Source of the DNA: DASRDE01 sp035938175
GTDB lineage: Bacteria; Vulcanimicrobiota; Vulcanimicrobiia; Vulcanimicrobiales; Vulcanimicrobiaceae
Assembly: GCA_035938175.1 (NCBI GenBank)
Contig: DASZHD010000046.1
Location: forward strand, 1-64,000
Length of the DNA stretch: 64,000 nt
Direction of reading: 5' to 3'
Part shown: positions 1-8,611 of the stretch, in pieces
How positions within the stretch are numbered: the first letter of the stretch is position 1
How the letters are laid out: each line of letters opens with the position of its first letter
Notes under the pieces: generated by a model
Database searches by the model: none
The model's input: only the letters and a program-made list of their open reading frames with translations
Told to the model about the DNA's origin: nothing
Made by a program: the position numbers and the translations under genes

Positions 1-54
1 GACGAGCATGGTAGCGGGCGCCAAAACCCACGCGTAATAAAGACCACGTCCCAT
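1..54 (-). CDS. Partial N-terminus of a membrane protein, MFS-like
   Basis: Reading leftwards from the ATG whose complement is at 52-54, the frame stays open for 18 codons to the window edge. It encodes a short polar start followed by a hydrophobic run (YYAWVLAPATMLV). A start of the form Y-x-W-V-x-A is common in major facilitator transporters, so I infer an MFS-type first helix. It is divergent from the TPR gene, with a 47-bp shared spacer. Too little is visible to name a substrate. Confidence 0.4.
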   Translation of the reverse strand, partial: MGRGLYYAWVLAPATMLV

Positions 55-101
55 GCGTTAGGTACACGGGACGAGAAATATACTGTAGAAGGACGACAAT
101 T

Positions 102-1628
102 TTGAAACGCATTCTCCTGGCCGGTTCCCTGATCGCTGCGGCGTGCGGCTGCCTTGCCTTTACCACGACGCCGGCAACCGCGGCCAAACCCGCCGCAACG
201 CCGACCGCCTCTCCGACGCCGCTGCCCATGCCGACCGCCTCACCGGAGCCGCCGAGCGTGGCCATTCCGCGCCTGGAAGCCAGGCTGAAGGCAAATCCCA
301 ACGACCGCGACGCGATGCTGGGGCTCGCGCAGCAGTTTTTGGTCATCGGTCATCCGGAAGCGGCCGTCGGCCTTACACAGCACTTGCTGCAAATCGGAAC
401 CAAGACGGCACAGGTGTATTATCTCGACGCATCCGCGCAGGGTTCGCTCAACAACGTGAACGCCGCGATTTCGGATCTCGAAGCCGCATCGAACTTGGAG
501 CCGACGAATCTTTCCGTTCTCGCCTCTCTCGCGAGCTTGTACGTGAAGGCGAACCGCTTTCCGGATGCCGAGCGCGTAGCAAATCGCGCCGTAACGTTCA
601 ACAAGACCGATCCGCAGGCGTACTCGACGCTGGGGTCCGTCTATGCGGCCGAGCAAAAGTGGGACGACGCGCGCAAGGAATTCGAACAGGCGTATCAGAT
701 CGATCCGAAAGACGTTTCTCCCTTGATGCAAGAAGCGCAGACGTGGGTCGCTCAAAATACGATACCGAACGCATTGACGGTCATCGATCGCGCGCTCGCC
801 GTGGATCCCAAAAACGTTCAAGTACTGCTCTTCCGCGCCGACCTTTTCGCCAAGCGCAACGACATCGCAGCCTCGGCTTCGGCCTTCGATGACGCGGCCG
901 CCGCGGCGACGAGCGACGGCGACAAGGCTTCGGTCATGGTGCGCAAGGCGCTGATGTACGCCGCTGCTCGCCAAACCTCGCAGGCGGAAGCGACCTTCGA
1001 TTCGGCGATTCAAAAGTATCCCGCGGTTGCCTCGCTGCACGTAGCGTATGGCGAATACTTCATGGGGCAGCACGATCAGCGGCGCGCCGAGCAGCAGTTC
1101 CAAGCGGCACTCGGCGTCGACAAGAACGACGTGAACGCGTTGTTCGACCTTGCGCAGCTGAAAGAATCGCAAGGCCGGATCAGCGACGCCGTGACCTATC
1201 TCAAACAGCTCGCTGCCGTGGCGCCGAGCGCGCAGACGTTCGGATTGCTGGGACAGGGGTACATCCAGCTGCACGACTACAATCACGCCAAGGACGCGTG
1301 CTCGCATTCGTTTGCCATCGACCGTACGCCGGATTCGCTGGCGTGTATCGCGGGTTCGGACTTCAGTTTGAAAAACTATAAAGAAGCGGCGCAGATATTC
1401 GGAATCATCGACGCGCAGGCACGCCCGTACATGGACCACAATCCGCAGATGCTGTACATGATGGGCTACTCGTACGCGCACAATAACGACAAAACGAAAG
1501 CGCTCGACGCGTACAAGCGGCTGCTGAAGATGCTCAAGCCGGGCACGTCGCAGTACAAGCAGATCCAAACGCAGATCGCGAGCCTGAACACGACCGCCAA
1601 GCCCGGAAAGAAGACGAAGCGGACGTAG
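102..1628 (+). CDS. Secreted tetratricopeptide-repeat (TPR) protein
   Basis: 508 aa starting at TTG, preceded by AGAAGGA about 9 nt upstream and a TATACT hexamer at 79-84 that could be a -10 box. Residues 1-27 form a signal peptide (hydrophobic core, then TPATAA). A Pro/Thr/Ala-rich linker follows (about 28-52), and the rest is a series of TPR helix pairs with recurring A-x-x-F/Y and DP positions, e.g. NPNDRDAMLGLA and DPKNVQVLLFRA. TPR arrays hold protein partners; here the likely place is the periplasm or outer membrane. No catalytic domain is visible. The HDAC-like gene starts 6 bp downstream, so the two probably share a transcript. Confidence 0.85.
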   Translation: MKRILLAGSLIAAACGCLAFTTTPATAAKPAATPTASPTPLPMPTASPEPPSVAIPRLEARLKANPNDRDAMLGLAQQFLVIGHPEAAVGLTQHLLQIGTKTAQVYYLDASAQGSLNNVNAAISDLEAASNLEPTNLSVLASLASLYVKANRFPDAERVANRAVTFNKTDPQAYSTLGSVYAAEQKWDDARKEFEQAYQIDPKDVSPLMQEAQTWVAQNTIPNALTVIDRALAVDPKNVQVLLFRADLFAKRNDIAASASAFDDAAAAATSDGDKASVMVRKALMYAAARQTSQAEATFDSAIQKYPAVASLHVAYGEYFMGQHDQRRAEQQFQAALGVDKNDVNALFDLAQLKESQGRISDAVTYLKQLAAVAPSAQTFGLLGQGYIQLHDYNHAKDACSHSFAIDRTPDSLACIAGSDFSLKNYKEAAQIFGIIDAQARPYMDHNPQMLYMMGYSYAHNNDKTKALDAYKRLLKMLKPGTSQYKQIQTQIASLNTTAKPGKKTKRT

Positions 1629-1634
1629 TTTCCG

Positions 1635-2648
1635 ATGCTGCTCGTCTATGACGAGATGTACGGCGATCACCTTCGCGGCATACCGCATCCGGAAAGGCCG
1701 GAGCGCGTGGAGGTGGTCGCCGATTTTTTACGCCGGCGCGGCGATTTGGCGGACGCTCTTTCCGCTCGCGATGCCGGCGACGCCGAAATAGAGCGCGTTC
1801 ATAGCTCCGGTTACCTCGATCTCGTCACGCGCGAAGTACGAGGGCTGCACGGCCACGCCGGCTATCTTTCCACGGGCGATACCGTCGTCGACGAACGTTC
1901 GCTGGCGGTGGCTCGGCGCGCGGCCGGGGGTGCGATCGTCGCTGCGCAAAGCGCGTACGAACGCGAAGGCGCGGCATTTGCGATCGTCCGGCCTCCGGGA
2001 CATCATGCGGAATCGACGCGCGGCGTGGGATTCTGCGTATTCAATAACGCAGCGATCGCTGCGCGTGCGGTGCAAGACGCCTGCGGCGCACGCGTGCTGA
2101 TCGTCGATTTCGATTATCACCACGGGAACGGCACGCAAGCCGTCAGCGGAGACGGATTATCGTACGTTTCTACGCACGGATATCCGGCATACCCGGGCAC
2201 GGGCAGCGCGGATGAGAATTATGCGTTGCCGCATCACGACGCGATCGTCAACGTCCCGCTTCCGCCGCACCGTTTCGGAACCGAAGCGTTCGTCGCGCTT
2301 TGGCGCGAGGCTCTTCCGCGCGTCGTGGAACGCGTGCGTCCGGACATGCTGATCGTCAGCGCGGGATTCGATTACACCGCGGGAGACCCGGTGGGCGATT
2401 TGGACGTGGACGTCCGCGCAGCCGCACATCTTGCAGCGATTATCGAGGAACAAGCGCGGCTGCATTGCCGTGGCCGCGTCGCGTACGTGCTCGAAGGCGG
2501 CTACGACACGGACGCGCTCGCGCAGTCCGTCGCGATGATCGTGGACCTGCACCGCGGCGCTCGGCCCGCGCTCGGCAACGCGGACGCGACGGCGATTCCG
2601 CCGGCACAGCGCGCTTTGCTGGAACGCATCACCGACGTACTTTCCTAG
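1635..2648 (+). CDS. Histone deacetylase-family (AcuC/HDAC-like) hydrolase
   Basis: 337 aa. It carries the zinc-dependent deacetylase signature set: RPPGHHAE with the tandem catalytic His (about 122-128), the metal-ligand segment DFDYHHGNGT (about 159-168) and a second metal aspartate in SAGFDYTAGDPVGDL (about 242-256). A C-terminal LEGGYD motif is also present. Bacterial members deacetylate acetyl-lysine proteins, acetylpolyamines or other amides, and the true substrate cannot be read from sequence. It starts 6 bp after the TPR gene, so co-transcription is likely. Length matches the family. Confidence 0.9.
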   Translation: MLLVYDEMYGDHLRGIPHPERPERVEVVADFLRRRGDLADALSARDAGDAEIERVHSSGYLDLVTREVRGLHGHAGYLSTGDTVVDERSLAVARRAAGGAIVAAQSAYEREGAAFAIVRPPGHHAESTRGVGFCVFNNAAIAARAVQDACGARVLIVDFDYHHGNGTQAVSGDGLSYVSTHGYPAYPGTGSADENYALPHHDAIVNVPLPPHRFGTEAFVALWREALPRVVERVRPDMLIVSAGFDYTAGDPVGDLDVDVRAAAHLAAIIEEQARLHCRGRVAYVLEGGYDTDALAQSVAMIVDLHRGARPALGNADATAIPPAQRALLERITDVLS

Positions 2649-2650
2649 AA

Positions 2651-2880
2651 GTCATGGTGAGGTATCGAACCACCCTGAGGAATCGAAGGGCACCTCTCCC
2701 CTCGTAACCATCTGAATTGAGCGCCTAAACATGGATGTGCGTTGAAGCGCTCAATTCAGTAGGCCAGCGTTTCGCACGGAGCGCGAAACGTCGGGCGCGG
2801 TTAGGAGGGGAGAGGTGCCCTTCGATTCCTCAGGGTGCTTCGATGCCTCAGCATGACAAGCCATGCCTCAGCATGACAAC
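2651..2880. repeat. Full-length structured palindromic repeat element (copy A)
   Basis: The left arm (2651-2704) and right arm (2804-2880) are imperfect inverted complements built from the motif GTCATGCTGAGGNATCGAAG. The core between them holds two further stem-loops: CTGAATTGAGCGC pairs with GCGCTCAATTCAG, and GCGTTTCGC pairs with GCGAAACG. The core is nearly identical, in reverse orientation, to the copy at 23.06-23.40 kb. It lies between two convergent genes and ends on the stop codon of the RseB-like gene. No ORF in it is credible. Confidence 0.85.
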
Positions 2881-3902
2881 TAGGGCGCGACGGAAGCCGC
2901 GATGTGCAGCATCTCCTCGCGAGAAAGTTCGCCGACCAATTCGAAATGCAGACCGTCCGCAGCCCACGCGACCAGCGTCATCGAGCCGTCTTCCAAATAC
3001 TTCGCGTCGTGCGGTCCCACTTTCGCCGGACGTACCGTGTAATGCGATGCGTCGAGCGGCGCGCCGCGCGCGTTTTGGAAGAGCGAAACGCTGCGCAGTC
3101 CGTCGGAATAGAGTAAGTGCAGCGTGCGCGTGCCTTTGATGTCGCTCACGTCGCCGGCGATCGGCAAGAATCCGTCTGGAAGATACTGCGGGCCGCGCGC
3201 TTCAAAGCCCGCGGTTTTCACGACGGCGCGTAAATCGTTCGACGGAAGGCCGTGAAACGTGCCTTGAATGGTCGTGTAGCCGGCCGACGGTACGCTGAAC
3301 AGCGCTGCCGGAAATGCTTTCGTGTACGAAATCTGTTCGAAACGCATCTGTTCGGCGACGGCACCGCTCGGCGAATAACGCTCTTTCTGCAGGACGAGCT
3401 TTGTCTGTTTGTCCAGAGAAATGCGCATCGTGGTCTGGCCGGTGTATTTGTTTACCAGCAGCACGGTCAGCGCGCTGCGTCCGGCGACGTCTTCGTCGGG
3501 GCCCATCGTCGCGCGGTAGTTGTGCAGCAGCAGTCCGAAGTTGTCGTCTTCGGCGACTTGATCGTCCAGCGCGTCGTCTTTCGTGAAGATGATCCGGTGG
3601 TTGTGCTGGTCGATGTCGTAACTCGCGTCGCCGTGACTGATGATCGAATCGCCGAACAGCGGCTCGGGCGCCAAATACCAGCGCCGCGTCATGTCGGGAG
3701 CGCGGTGCTCGATGCGGAAAAGCACCGCCTCGGTATGATTGGTTCCGAAGTCGGTGTTTTGCACTTGGCCGGAATACGAGTACGTCGAATACGCAGCCAC
3801 CGCGTCGCGCAGAAGTGCCGTCGGATCCGCCGGCGGAGCGGCGGCGATAAGAGCGCTGCTGAGCAGCGCCGTCACGAGTACGGCTGCGCTACGGCGAAAC
3901 AT
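2880..3902 (-). CDS. MucB/RseB-like sigma-factor regulatory protein
   Basis: 340 aa from an ATG that gives a clean signal peptide (MFRRSAAVLVTALLSSALIAAAPP). An upstream in-frame ATG would put the leader inside the anti-sigma gene, so I prefer this start. The mature part resembles the RseB/MucB lipoprotein-like beta fold: a Y-S-G-x-V start, an FRIEHR strand, and a C-terminal domain with LHLLYSDGLRSVSLFQN. In the RpoE system this periplasmic protein senses lipids or stress and controls cleavage of the anti-sigma factor. It overlaps the anti-sigma gene by 14 bp and is third in the sigma/anti-sigma/RseB order. Confidence 0.78.
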   Translation of the reverse strand: MFRRSAAVLVTALLSSALIAAAPPADPTALLRDAVAAYSTYSYSGQVQNTDFGTNHTEAVLFRIEHRAPDMTRRWYLAPEPLFGDSIISHGDASYDIDQHNHRIIFTKDDALDDQVAEDDNFGLLLHNYRATMGPDEDVAGRSALTVLLVNKYTGQTTMRISLDKQTKLVLQKERYSPSGAVAEQMRFEQISYTKAFPAALFSVPSAGYTTIQGTFHGLPSNDLRAVVKTAGFEARGPQYLPDGFLPIAGDVSDIKGTRTLHLLYSDGLRSVSLFQNARGAPLDASHYTVRPAKVGPHDAKYLEDGSMTLVAWAADGLHFELVGELSREEMLHIAASVAP

Positions 3903-4407
3903 CCGCCGTGTATTCGACGGGTGGAACGACGACGGCCGCTTGCTGATTGTCGACCGGCGAGGCATTCATCAAATCCGCGGGCGTACCGCTGTGATCGTTG
4001 AACGGAATGGTACCGTTCAACGCTTGGTGGTCTTGCAAATAATACCCCGCCTCGATCGACGGAACGCCTTGCGGTCCCAGGTACGAGGTGCCGAAATACG
4101 CCGCTAATGCAATCGCGGCCGCAACGGGCACGGCCACTGCCGGACGGATCCATTCGGTTATGCGGCTCCAAACCGGCGGACGCGCGCTGCGCACTTGGCT
4201 CCAGATTGCTGCTTTTACGGTCGAGGGCAGTTCGCGCTCGTCTTCGCGCGCGTACGCGCGCAGAAGTTCGGTCACCGAAAGTTCGGCGTCGTACTCCGCA
4301 CGGCACGCTTCGCAAGACTCCATGTGCTCGAACACCGCCGCGTCCTGCTGCGGGTTGAGCTCTCCATGCATGTAGTCAATCAGTTGTTCGTTTGTTAGAT
4401 GCATCAT
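3889..4407 (-). CDS. Anti-sigma factor with zinc-binding HC2 motif, single-pass membrane protein
   Basis: 172 aa. The N-terminal cytosolic domain has the zinc anti-sigma signature H-x3-C-x2-C (HMESCEAC, about 32-39). One transmembrane helix follows near residues 88-106 (AVAVPVAAAIALAAYFG), then an extracytoplasmic tail. Its ATG overlaps the TGA of the sigma gene (ATGATG), so translation is probably coupled; the second ATG at 4404 is an alternative start. The protein should bind and inhibit the ECF sigma factor encoded just upstream. Confidence 0.88.
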   Translation of the reverse strand: MMHLTNEQLIDYMHGELNPQQDAAVFEHMESCEACRAEYDAELSVTELLRAYAREDERELPSTVKAAIWSQVRSARPPVWSRITEWIRPAVAVPVAAAIALAAYFGTSYLGPQGVPSIEAGYYLQDHQALNGTIPFNDHSGTPADLMNASPVDNQQAAVVVPPVEYTADVSP

Positions 4408-4967
4408 TTTTGTTGTTGTCTCTGTAATAGTCGTCGTAGCAACGCGCGGGCCCGGTGAAGACGCGATCGTACCGTTCCGATCGAGCAGCCCATGATCTCC
4501 GCTATTTCCTGGTAACTGTACTCCTCGATATCCGCCAGAACGATCACCTGACGCTGATCTGCCGAGAGTTGCTCGAGCGACCTCGAGAGGGGTTCGCTGA
4601 GCTGACCCTCGACGTAATCCTCGATCGGCGTCACCGCAAGAGGCCGCTGGCCGCTGAACTCCTGCGGGGCATTGTCCTCGGGTAGTCCTTCCTGATAACG
4701 TCCTTTTTTGCGCCGGAGTTCGTCCCGGTGAAGATTTGTTACAATCCGGTAGATCCACGACAGGAACGAGGTGCCTGGTTGGAAGCTGCGCCACGCCCGG
4801 TAGACTCGGATGAACGCCTCCTGGGTCAGGTCCCGGGCGTCGGCCTCGTTCTGGGTCAGCCGGTAGGCAAAGTTATAGGTCGCTTTGCCGTACTGCTCGA
4901 TTGCTCGCTCCAGGAAGGCAGCCTGCTCCGGAGTCGGCGGCTCGATCGGCTTACGGGGCACTCCCAT
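4404..4967 (-). CDS. ECF RNA polymerase sigma factor (RpoE-like)
   Basis: 187 aa from MGVPRKPIE; longer in-frame starts add unrelated sequence that runs into the divergent promoter region. Region 2 contains YNFAYRLTQNEADARDLTQEAFIRVYRAW (given here by position: about residues 30-58) and FLSWIYRIVTN. Region 4 contains YQEIAEIMGCSIGTVRSRLHRAR-type helix-turn-helix sequence near the C-terminus. It directs RNA polymerase to envelope-stress-type promoters and is first of the sigma/anti-sigma/RseB-like operon. Such operons are usually autoregulated, although I could not identify an ECF promoter with confidence. Confidence 0.92.
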   Translation of the reverse strand: MGVPRKPIEPPTPEQAAFLERAIEQYGKATYNFAYRLTQNEADARDLTQEAFIRVYRAWRSFQPGTSFLSWIYRIVTNLHRDELRRKKGRYQEGLPEDNAPQEFSGQRPLAVTPIEDYVEGQLSEPLSRSLEQLSADQRQVIVLADIEEYSYQEIAEIMGCSIGTVRSRLHRARALLRRLLQRQQQK

Positions 4968-5122
4968 CGAGGTGAGGCAATTCCGCCCAAGTCCGGCTGG
5001 GACCCTGTAGTCCGCAGGTACTGAAACGACCAGGTCCCCAGACCGTCGCGCGCTTGCCCGTCCCCCCGGTACCATGAGAAGACGCGAAAGACGCGGCATC
5101 GACGATGGAGGGAACCCGGGCC

Positions 5123-6013
5123 ATGACAACTGCGGCGGCATCATGGAGCGACTGTCCGCAGCGCATGCTATTTCGGGTCGGCGCCCACACGCTGGGTATT
5201 GACGTCGACGACGACCCCGCGCGCATGGTCTTCAATTCCACCTACGCCCTCCTCCAGTGCCGCAGCGAGCATCGCGCGCCGCACTGTACCGCATCGTTGC
5301 GCCGCCTCGCCGACGGCCGGCTACACGCGCGATTCGGACGCCATGCGCTGCCGGCTACCGCTGTTACCGCGAGTGATATGCGCGCGGCGTACGTGCTTGC
5401 TCGCGAGATGTTCGCGCGTTGCGCGTCGGGTCAAGACGGCTCTATCGCGCTGTATGGCGCGTTGGTGGGAACGCTCCGCGGCGCCGTGCTGTTGCTGGGT
5501 CCGGCGGGAATCGGAAAGAGCGTCTTGGCGCTGCATTTGGCACAGTCGGGCGCCGAGTTTTTGGGCGACGAAACTGCGCTGCTCTCGCTGAAAACCGGCG
5601 AAATCTCCGCCCTTCCGCGGCGCCCCGCACTGCGGGAAAGCGCGCTCGGCGTTTTGCCGGAAGCCTTGCGCGAGCGTGTGTCACGCGCGCCGCACGTCTT
5701 TCAAACCGAACGCGGCCGCTTCTGGTACGCGCTTGAAGAAACCGAAATCGACGTCGCGCCTTCGGATAGACGTTTGCCGCTGCGCGCGGTGTGCGTCGTG
5801 AACGGCCGCGGCGACGATTTTTCGATGCAGCCGCTGACGGTGCGTGAAGCGGTGCCCGCGGTGTTGCAGCGCGCGTACGCGCGGCGGTCGGAGTTGGCGG
5901 AAGCGTCAGCCGTGCGATCGGCACTGCGCGGCGTCGCGTGTTTCAACGTCGTAGCCGCCGATCCGGAAACGTCGGCGCGCGAAATTCTTCGCGGGTTGGA
6001 CGCATGCGCGTAA
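5123..6013 (+). CDS. HPr kinase/phosphorylase-like P-loop protein, copy 1
   Basis: 296 aa. I chose ATG 5123 because GGAGGGA lies about 10 nt upstream; ATG 5105 is an in-frame alternative. The first 110 residues are a poorly conserved alpha/beta domain. The second half has a Walker A motif (GPAGIGKS, about 132-139), then FLGDETALL, matching the GDE region of HprK C-terminal domains. The short-form HprK-related proteins lack the N-terminal HPr-kinase domain and occur in peptide-modification or carbohydrate contexts; the target here is unknown. It overlaps the next gene, a second HprK-like protein, by 10 bp. Confidence 0.65.
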   Translation: MTTAAASWSDCPQRMLFRVGAHTLGIDVDDDPARMVFNSTYALLQCRSEHRAPHCTASLRRLADGRLHARFGRHALPATAVTASDMRAAYVLAREMFARCASGQDGSIALYGALVGTLRGAVLLLGPAGIGKSVLALHLAQSGAEFLGDETALLSLKTGEISALPRRPALRESALGVLPEALRERVSRAPHVFQTERGRFWYALEETEIDVAPSDRRLPLRAVCVVNGRGDDFSMQPLTVREAVPAVLQRAYARRSELAEASAVRSALRGVACFNVVAADPETSAREILRGLDACA

Positions 6014-6903
6014 TCCGTGCAGAACAGCTGATGCGTTCGCCCAGCGACGCCAATGCGGCGCTGGAACGGCATTGCCTGTACTCGGCGGTCTTCGAAGTCG
6101 CCGGCGTTTGCGTGGAGTTGCGTACGGATATGCCGGATGTTGCGCATTTGCACCGTTTGCGGTACGCCGATCACGCATCGGGGCGTACGCCGGATTTCCG
6201 GTATTTCGTTGCGACCGTTCGGGGCGGATACGCATTTTGGTGTTCGCACGCGCCGTCGTGGCGTTGGACGCGCGGTGCGCTTCCGGCCGACGCGGTCGCG
6301 TTTTTGGCAGATTCCGTGATCATCGGCGCGCTGGTGCGCTACGACGCCGCACTGTGTTCGGTCCAGGCCGCCGGCATTGAATATAACGGCATTGCCGCCG
6401 CGCTCGCCGGTCCATCGGCAACCGGAAAAACGGAAACACTGCTGGCCTGCGCACGCCGCGGTATGCGGTTGTATTCGGACGAACGCGTCGTACTGCGCCA
6501 TTCGATCGCGTATCCGTTCCTGTGCCGCTCGTCCGTGCGCGCCGCTGGCACGCGGCTGATGCTCTCGGATCCGGACGCCGATCCGATCGATCCGGTTCGG
6601 ACCGCACCCGAGCTTTCTCTAAAGACGTGTTTCGGTTCGTCGGCGATCGCGGATCCGCGTCCGTTGCGCGCGCTGTTTGCGATCGCCGGAACCGGGCATT
6701 GCGCCGCGCTCGAACTCGTGGATACGGCGACCGTTTTGCCGACGATTGCGCGCGGTTTTGATTCGCGAGGCGATATGGTCGACCGGGTTTCGCGCGTGAT
6801 CGCGATGCTCGGCAACGTGCGGTGTTATCGTTTGACGTTGGGCAGCCCGGACGAAACGTCGGCCGCGATCGCGTATGCGATGATGCGTATGGGAAGCGAG
6901 TGA
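6004..6903 (+). CDS. HPr kinase/phosphorylase-like P-loop protein, copy 2
   Basis: 299 aa from ATG 6004, overlapping the stop of copy 1. It has the same layout as its neighbour: a variable N-terminal half, a Walker A motif GPSATGKTE (about 136-144), and YSDERVVL at the position of the GDE element. It is only distantly similar to copy 1, so this is an old duplication or two paralogues. The pair plus the following small membrane protein form one overlapping transcription unit. The phosphorylation substrate cannot be inferred; no HPr, lasso-peptide or PqqD gene lies nearby. Confidence 0.62.
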   Translation: MRVIRAEQLMRSPSDANAALERHCLYSAVFEVAGVCVELRTDMPDVAHLHRLRYADHASGRTPDFRYFVATVRGGYAFWCSHAPSWRWTRGALPADAVAFLADSVIIGALVRYDAALCSVQAAGIEYNGIAAALAGPSATGKTETLLACARRGMRLYSDERVVLRHSIAYPFLCRSSVRAAGTRLMLSDPDADPIDPVRTAPELSLKTCFGSSAIADPRPLRALFAIAGTGHCAALELVDTATVLPTIARGFDSRGDMVDRVSRVIAMLGNVRCYRLTLGSPDETSAAIAYAMMRMGSE

Positions 6904-7160
6904 AAACTCGCTACCTGCTCGTTTTCGTTGTTTGTTGCGACGTACTGATGTTCTTCGTAGGAATTCCGCTCGAGCGCGCCACCTGGCTGGCGATCGCGCA
7001 TCACGTTCACGACCGACACGTACTTGTCGGCTTGCTCGCAGCTAACGTTGCGCTTTTTGTCCTTTGCGTCGGGGCGTTCTTCGCAACCGCGCTGGCGAGT
7101 ACGCGGGGCGTGCAGTACGCGCTTAGGCGCTTTTCCAGAGCTTACGCGCGACCCAGGTGA
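6900..7160 (+). CDS. Small membrane protein with two predicted helices
   Basis: 86 aa from a GTG that overlaps the stop of the preceding gene (GTGA). Two hydrophobic segments are clear: about 5-21 (LLVFVVCCDVLMFFVG) and about 45-66 (LLAANVALFVLCVGAFFAT). The basic C-terminal tail overlaps the 3' end of the convergent SCO gene by 38 bp. Overlap with the HprK-like genes suggests a shared function, but I do not recognise the family. Confidence 0.55.
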   Translation: MKTRYLLVFVVCCDVLMFFVGIPLERATWLAIAHHVHDRHVLVGLLAANVALFVLCVGAFFATALASTRGVQYALRRFSRAYARPR

Positions 7161-8070
7161 GCGTCGTAAACGAGATCGCGGCGATTATAAGAAAGAGCAC
7201 CGTCTCCAGCAGCACTACGCCGGCGAATTGACTGCCGCCGCACATCGCCGCGGCGGACGCAACCAACGCAAGTTGTAAGCGTCCCCAAAAACTCGCCGAC
7301 ATTCCGGCCAAATGCTGCGCTTGTGCGGCCAGTCCGGCCGGATCGAATCCCGCCGTCTGCACGATGTCCGCGACCTTGCCGTCGGGCGAGGTTAGAAAGA
7401 CTTTGTCGTTATGCTCGAATCGCGCTTCGCTCACGCGCAGCGATGAGATCCCAAAAGCGTTGAGCAAATGCCCGATGTCGTGCTGCTGTCCGGTAACGAT
7501 CGACCACGAGGCGGCGTCGGCGCCGAACTGGTGCGCGTACGCGTGCAATACCGCCGGCGAATCGTAGACGGGATCGAGCGTGATTTCGACGAGGTGGAAG
7601 TGCTTTGCGTCGAGGCGCTGCGCGAGTGCGGCGAATTTCGCGCTGATCGCCGGGCACTCGTCACGGTCCGGGCAGCGCGTGAAGACAAAACTGACGAGCG
7701 TGACCTTCCCGCGGAAGCTGGAATCCAAATGCACGGCATTGCCGTTTTGATCTACCAGCGTGGCGGCGGGCAAGTACGAACCGAGATCGACCGCGTTGAC
7801 CTTGCCGCTGTCCGGCAGACCGGCGACGAATCGAGCTGAGACGTGCGCATCGTACAGAAGCCACGGCTTTCGCTCGCGATCCAAGAACGCGTCCACGCCG
7901 GTGCCTGCGGGGAGATTCATCTTCGGCCGGATGCGAAACGCGCGCGTCTGTGCCGCCAGCATGTTCGTCACGGGGTCCAAGCGCACGATCGTCGTGCCGC
8001 CAGGGCCACCGCCCAAAGCCACACCGTGAACGGGCAGCAGCGTCAACACGAACCAGAAGAGGAGGCACAT
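7123..8070 (-). CDS. SCO1/SenC-family copper chaperone / thiol reductase
   Basis: 315 aa. It begins with a hydrophobic export signal, has a thioredoxin-like SCO domain and ends with a transmembrane helix (LLETVLFLIIAAISF) and a basic tail. The metal-binding/redox motif is CPDRDEC, a C-x5-C spacing rather than the common C-x3-C; a downstream His (H in VTGQQHDIGH) could be a copper ligand. SCO proteins deliver copper to the CuA site of cytochrome oxidase or act as thiol reductases. The gene is divergent from the MauE-TlpA pair, a setting consistent with periplasmic redox and copper handling. Confidence 0.82.
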   Translation of the reverse strand: MCLLFWFVLTLLPVHGVALGGGPGGTTIVRLDPVTNMLAAQTRAFRIRPKMNLPAGTGVDAFLDRERKPWLLYDAHVSARFVAGLPDSGKVNAVDLGSYLPAATLVDQNGNAVHLDSSFRGKVTLVSFVFTRCPDRDECPAISAKFAALAQRLDAKHFHLVEITLDPVYDSPAVLHAYAHQFGADAASWSIVTGQQHDIGHLLNAFGISSLRVSEARFEHNDKVFLTSPDGKVADIVQTAGFDPAGLAAQAQHLAGMSASFWGRLQLALVASAAAMCGGSQFAGVVLLETVLFLIIAAISFTTLTWVARKLWKSA

Positions 8071-8221
8071 TCCGTAGTTACTCTACGACTGCGCGAAGGC
8101 GCGCGCAACGGTATTGCACGCACCCGCGGGGGAAGCGGCAGACCGGGCGGGATAACACCAGGCCGTATGGGGCTTCAGCCGGCCGTCACATTCGTACTGC
8201 GCGTCCTCATCGGCGCGCTTC

Positions 8222-8611
8222 GTGGCCGCCGGAGCGCTGAAAGTGGGGCATTTCAACGAACTCGCATCGGCGATCGCCGGCTTTCGGATTCTGCCCGAAG
8301 CCGCGGTCGGACCGCTCGCCGTGATTCTGCCCTTCTTCGAAATCGGGCTGGGCGCATATCTGATCGTGGGTCTTTTCACGCGCGCTGCGGCCATCGTCGC
8401 AGCATTTCAGCTTGCGCTGTATGCGGCGGTAATCGCGTCGGCAGTGGTGCGTCATATTCCGGCGAATTGCGGTTGCTTTGGACCGCAGGATAACGCTCCC
8501 GCCGATTGGCCGCACGTCGCCGTCGATGCAGCACTGGCCGCCGTTTGCGTTGCCGTTGCCTGGCGCGCTCCGGGCGCGTTCTCAGTCGACGGCAGAATGA
8601 GGAGTACATGA
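8222..8611 (+). CDS. MauE/DoxX-family redox-associated membrane protein (frameshifted 5' end)
   Basis: 129 aa from GTG 8222, with helices near 24-42, 50-70 and 90-110 and a Cys pair in NCGCFG between helices 3 and 4, typical of MauE/DoxX proteins paired with thioredoxins. The first helix is missing from this frame. It is encoded just upstream in another frame, from ATG 8167 to about 8220 (GLQPAVTFVLRVLIGAL), and joins naturally to VAAGALKVGHF if two bases are restored near 8221. So the real gene was probably 8167-8611, now with a frameshift or a sequencing error. Its stop overlaps the start of the TlpA-like gene (ATGA). Confidence 0.7.
   Translation: MAAGALKVGHFNELASAIAGFRILPEAAVGPLAVILPFFEIGLGAYLIVGLFTRAAAIVAAFQLALYAAVIASAVVRHIPANCGCFGPQDNAPADWPHVAVDAALAAVCVAVAWRAPGAFSVDGRMRST

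Noticed and set aside
2735..3139. 134-codon frame crossing the palindromic repeat
   Set aside because: Starts inside repeat copy A and runs antisense to the RseB-like gene; basic, featureless composition.
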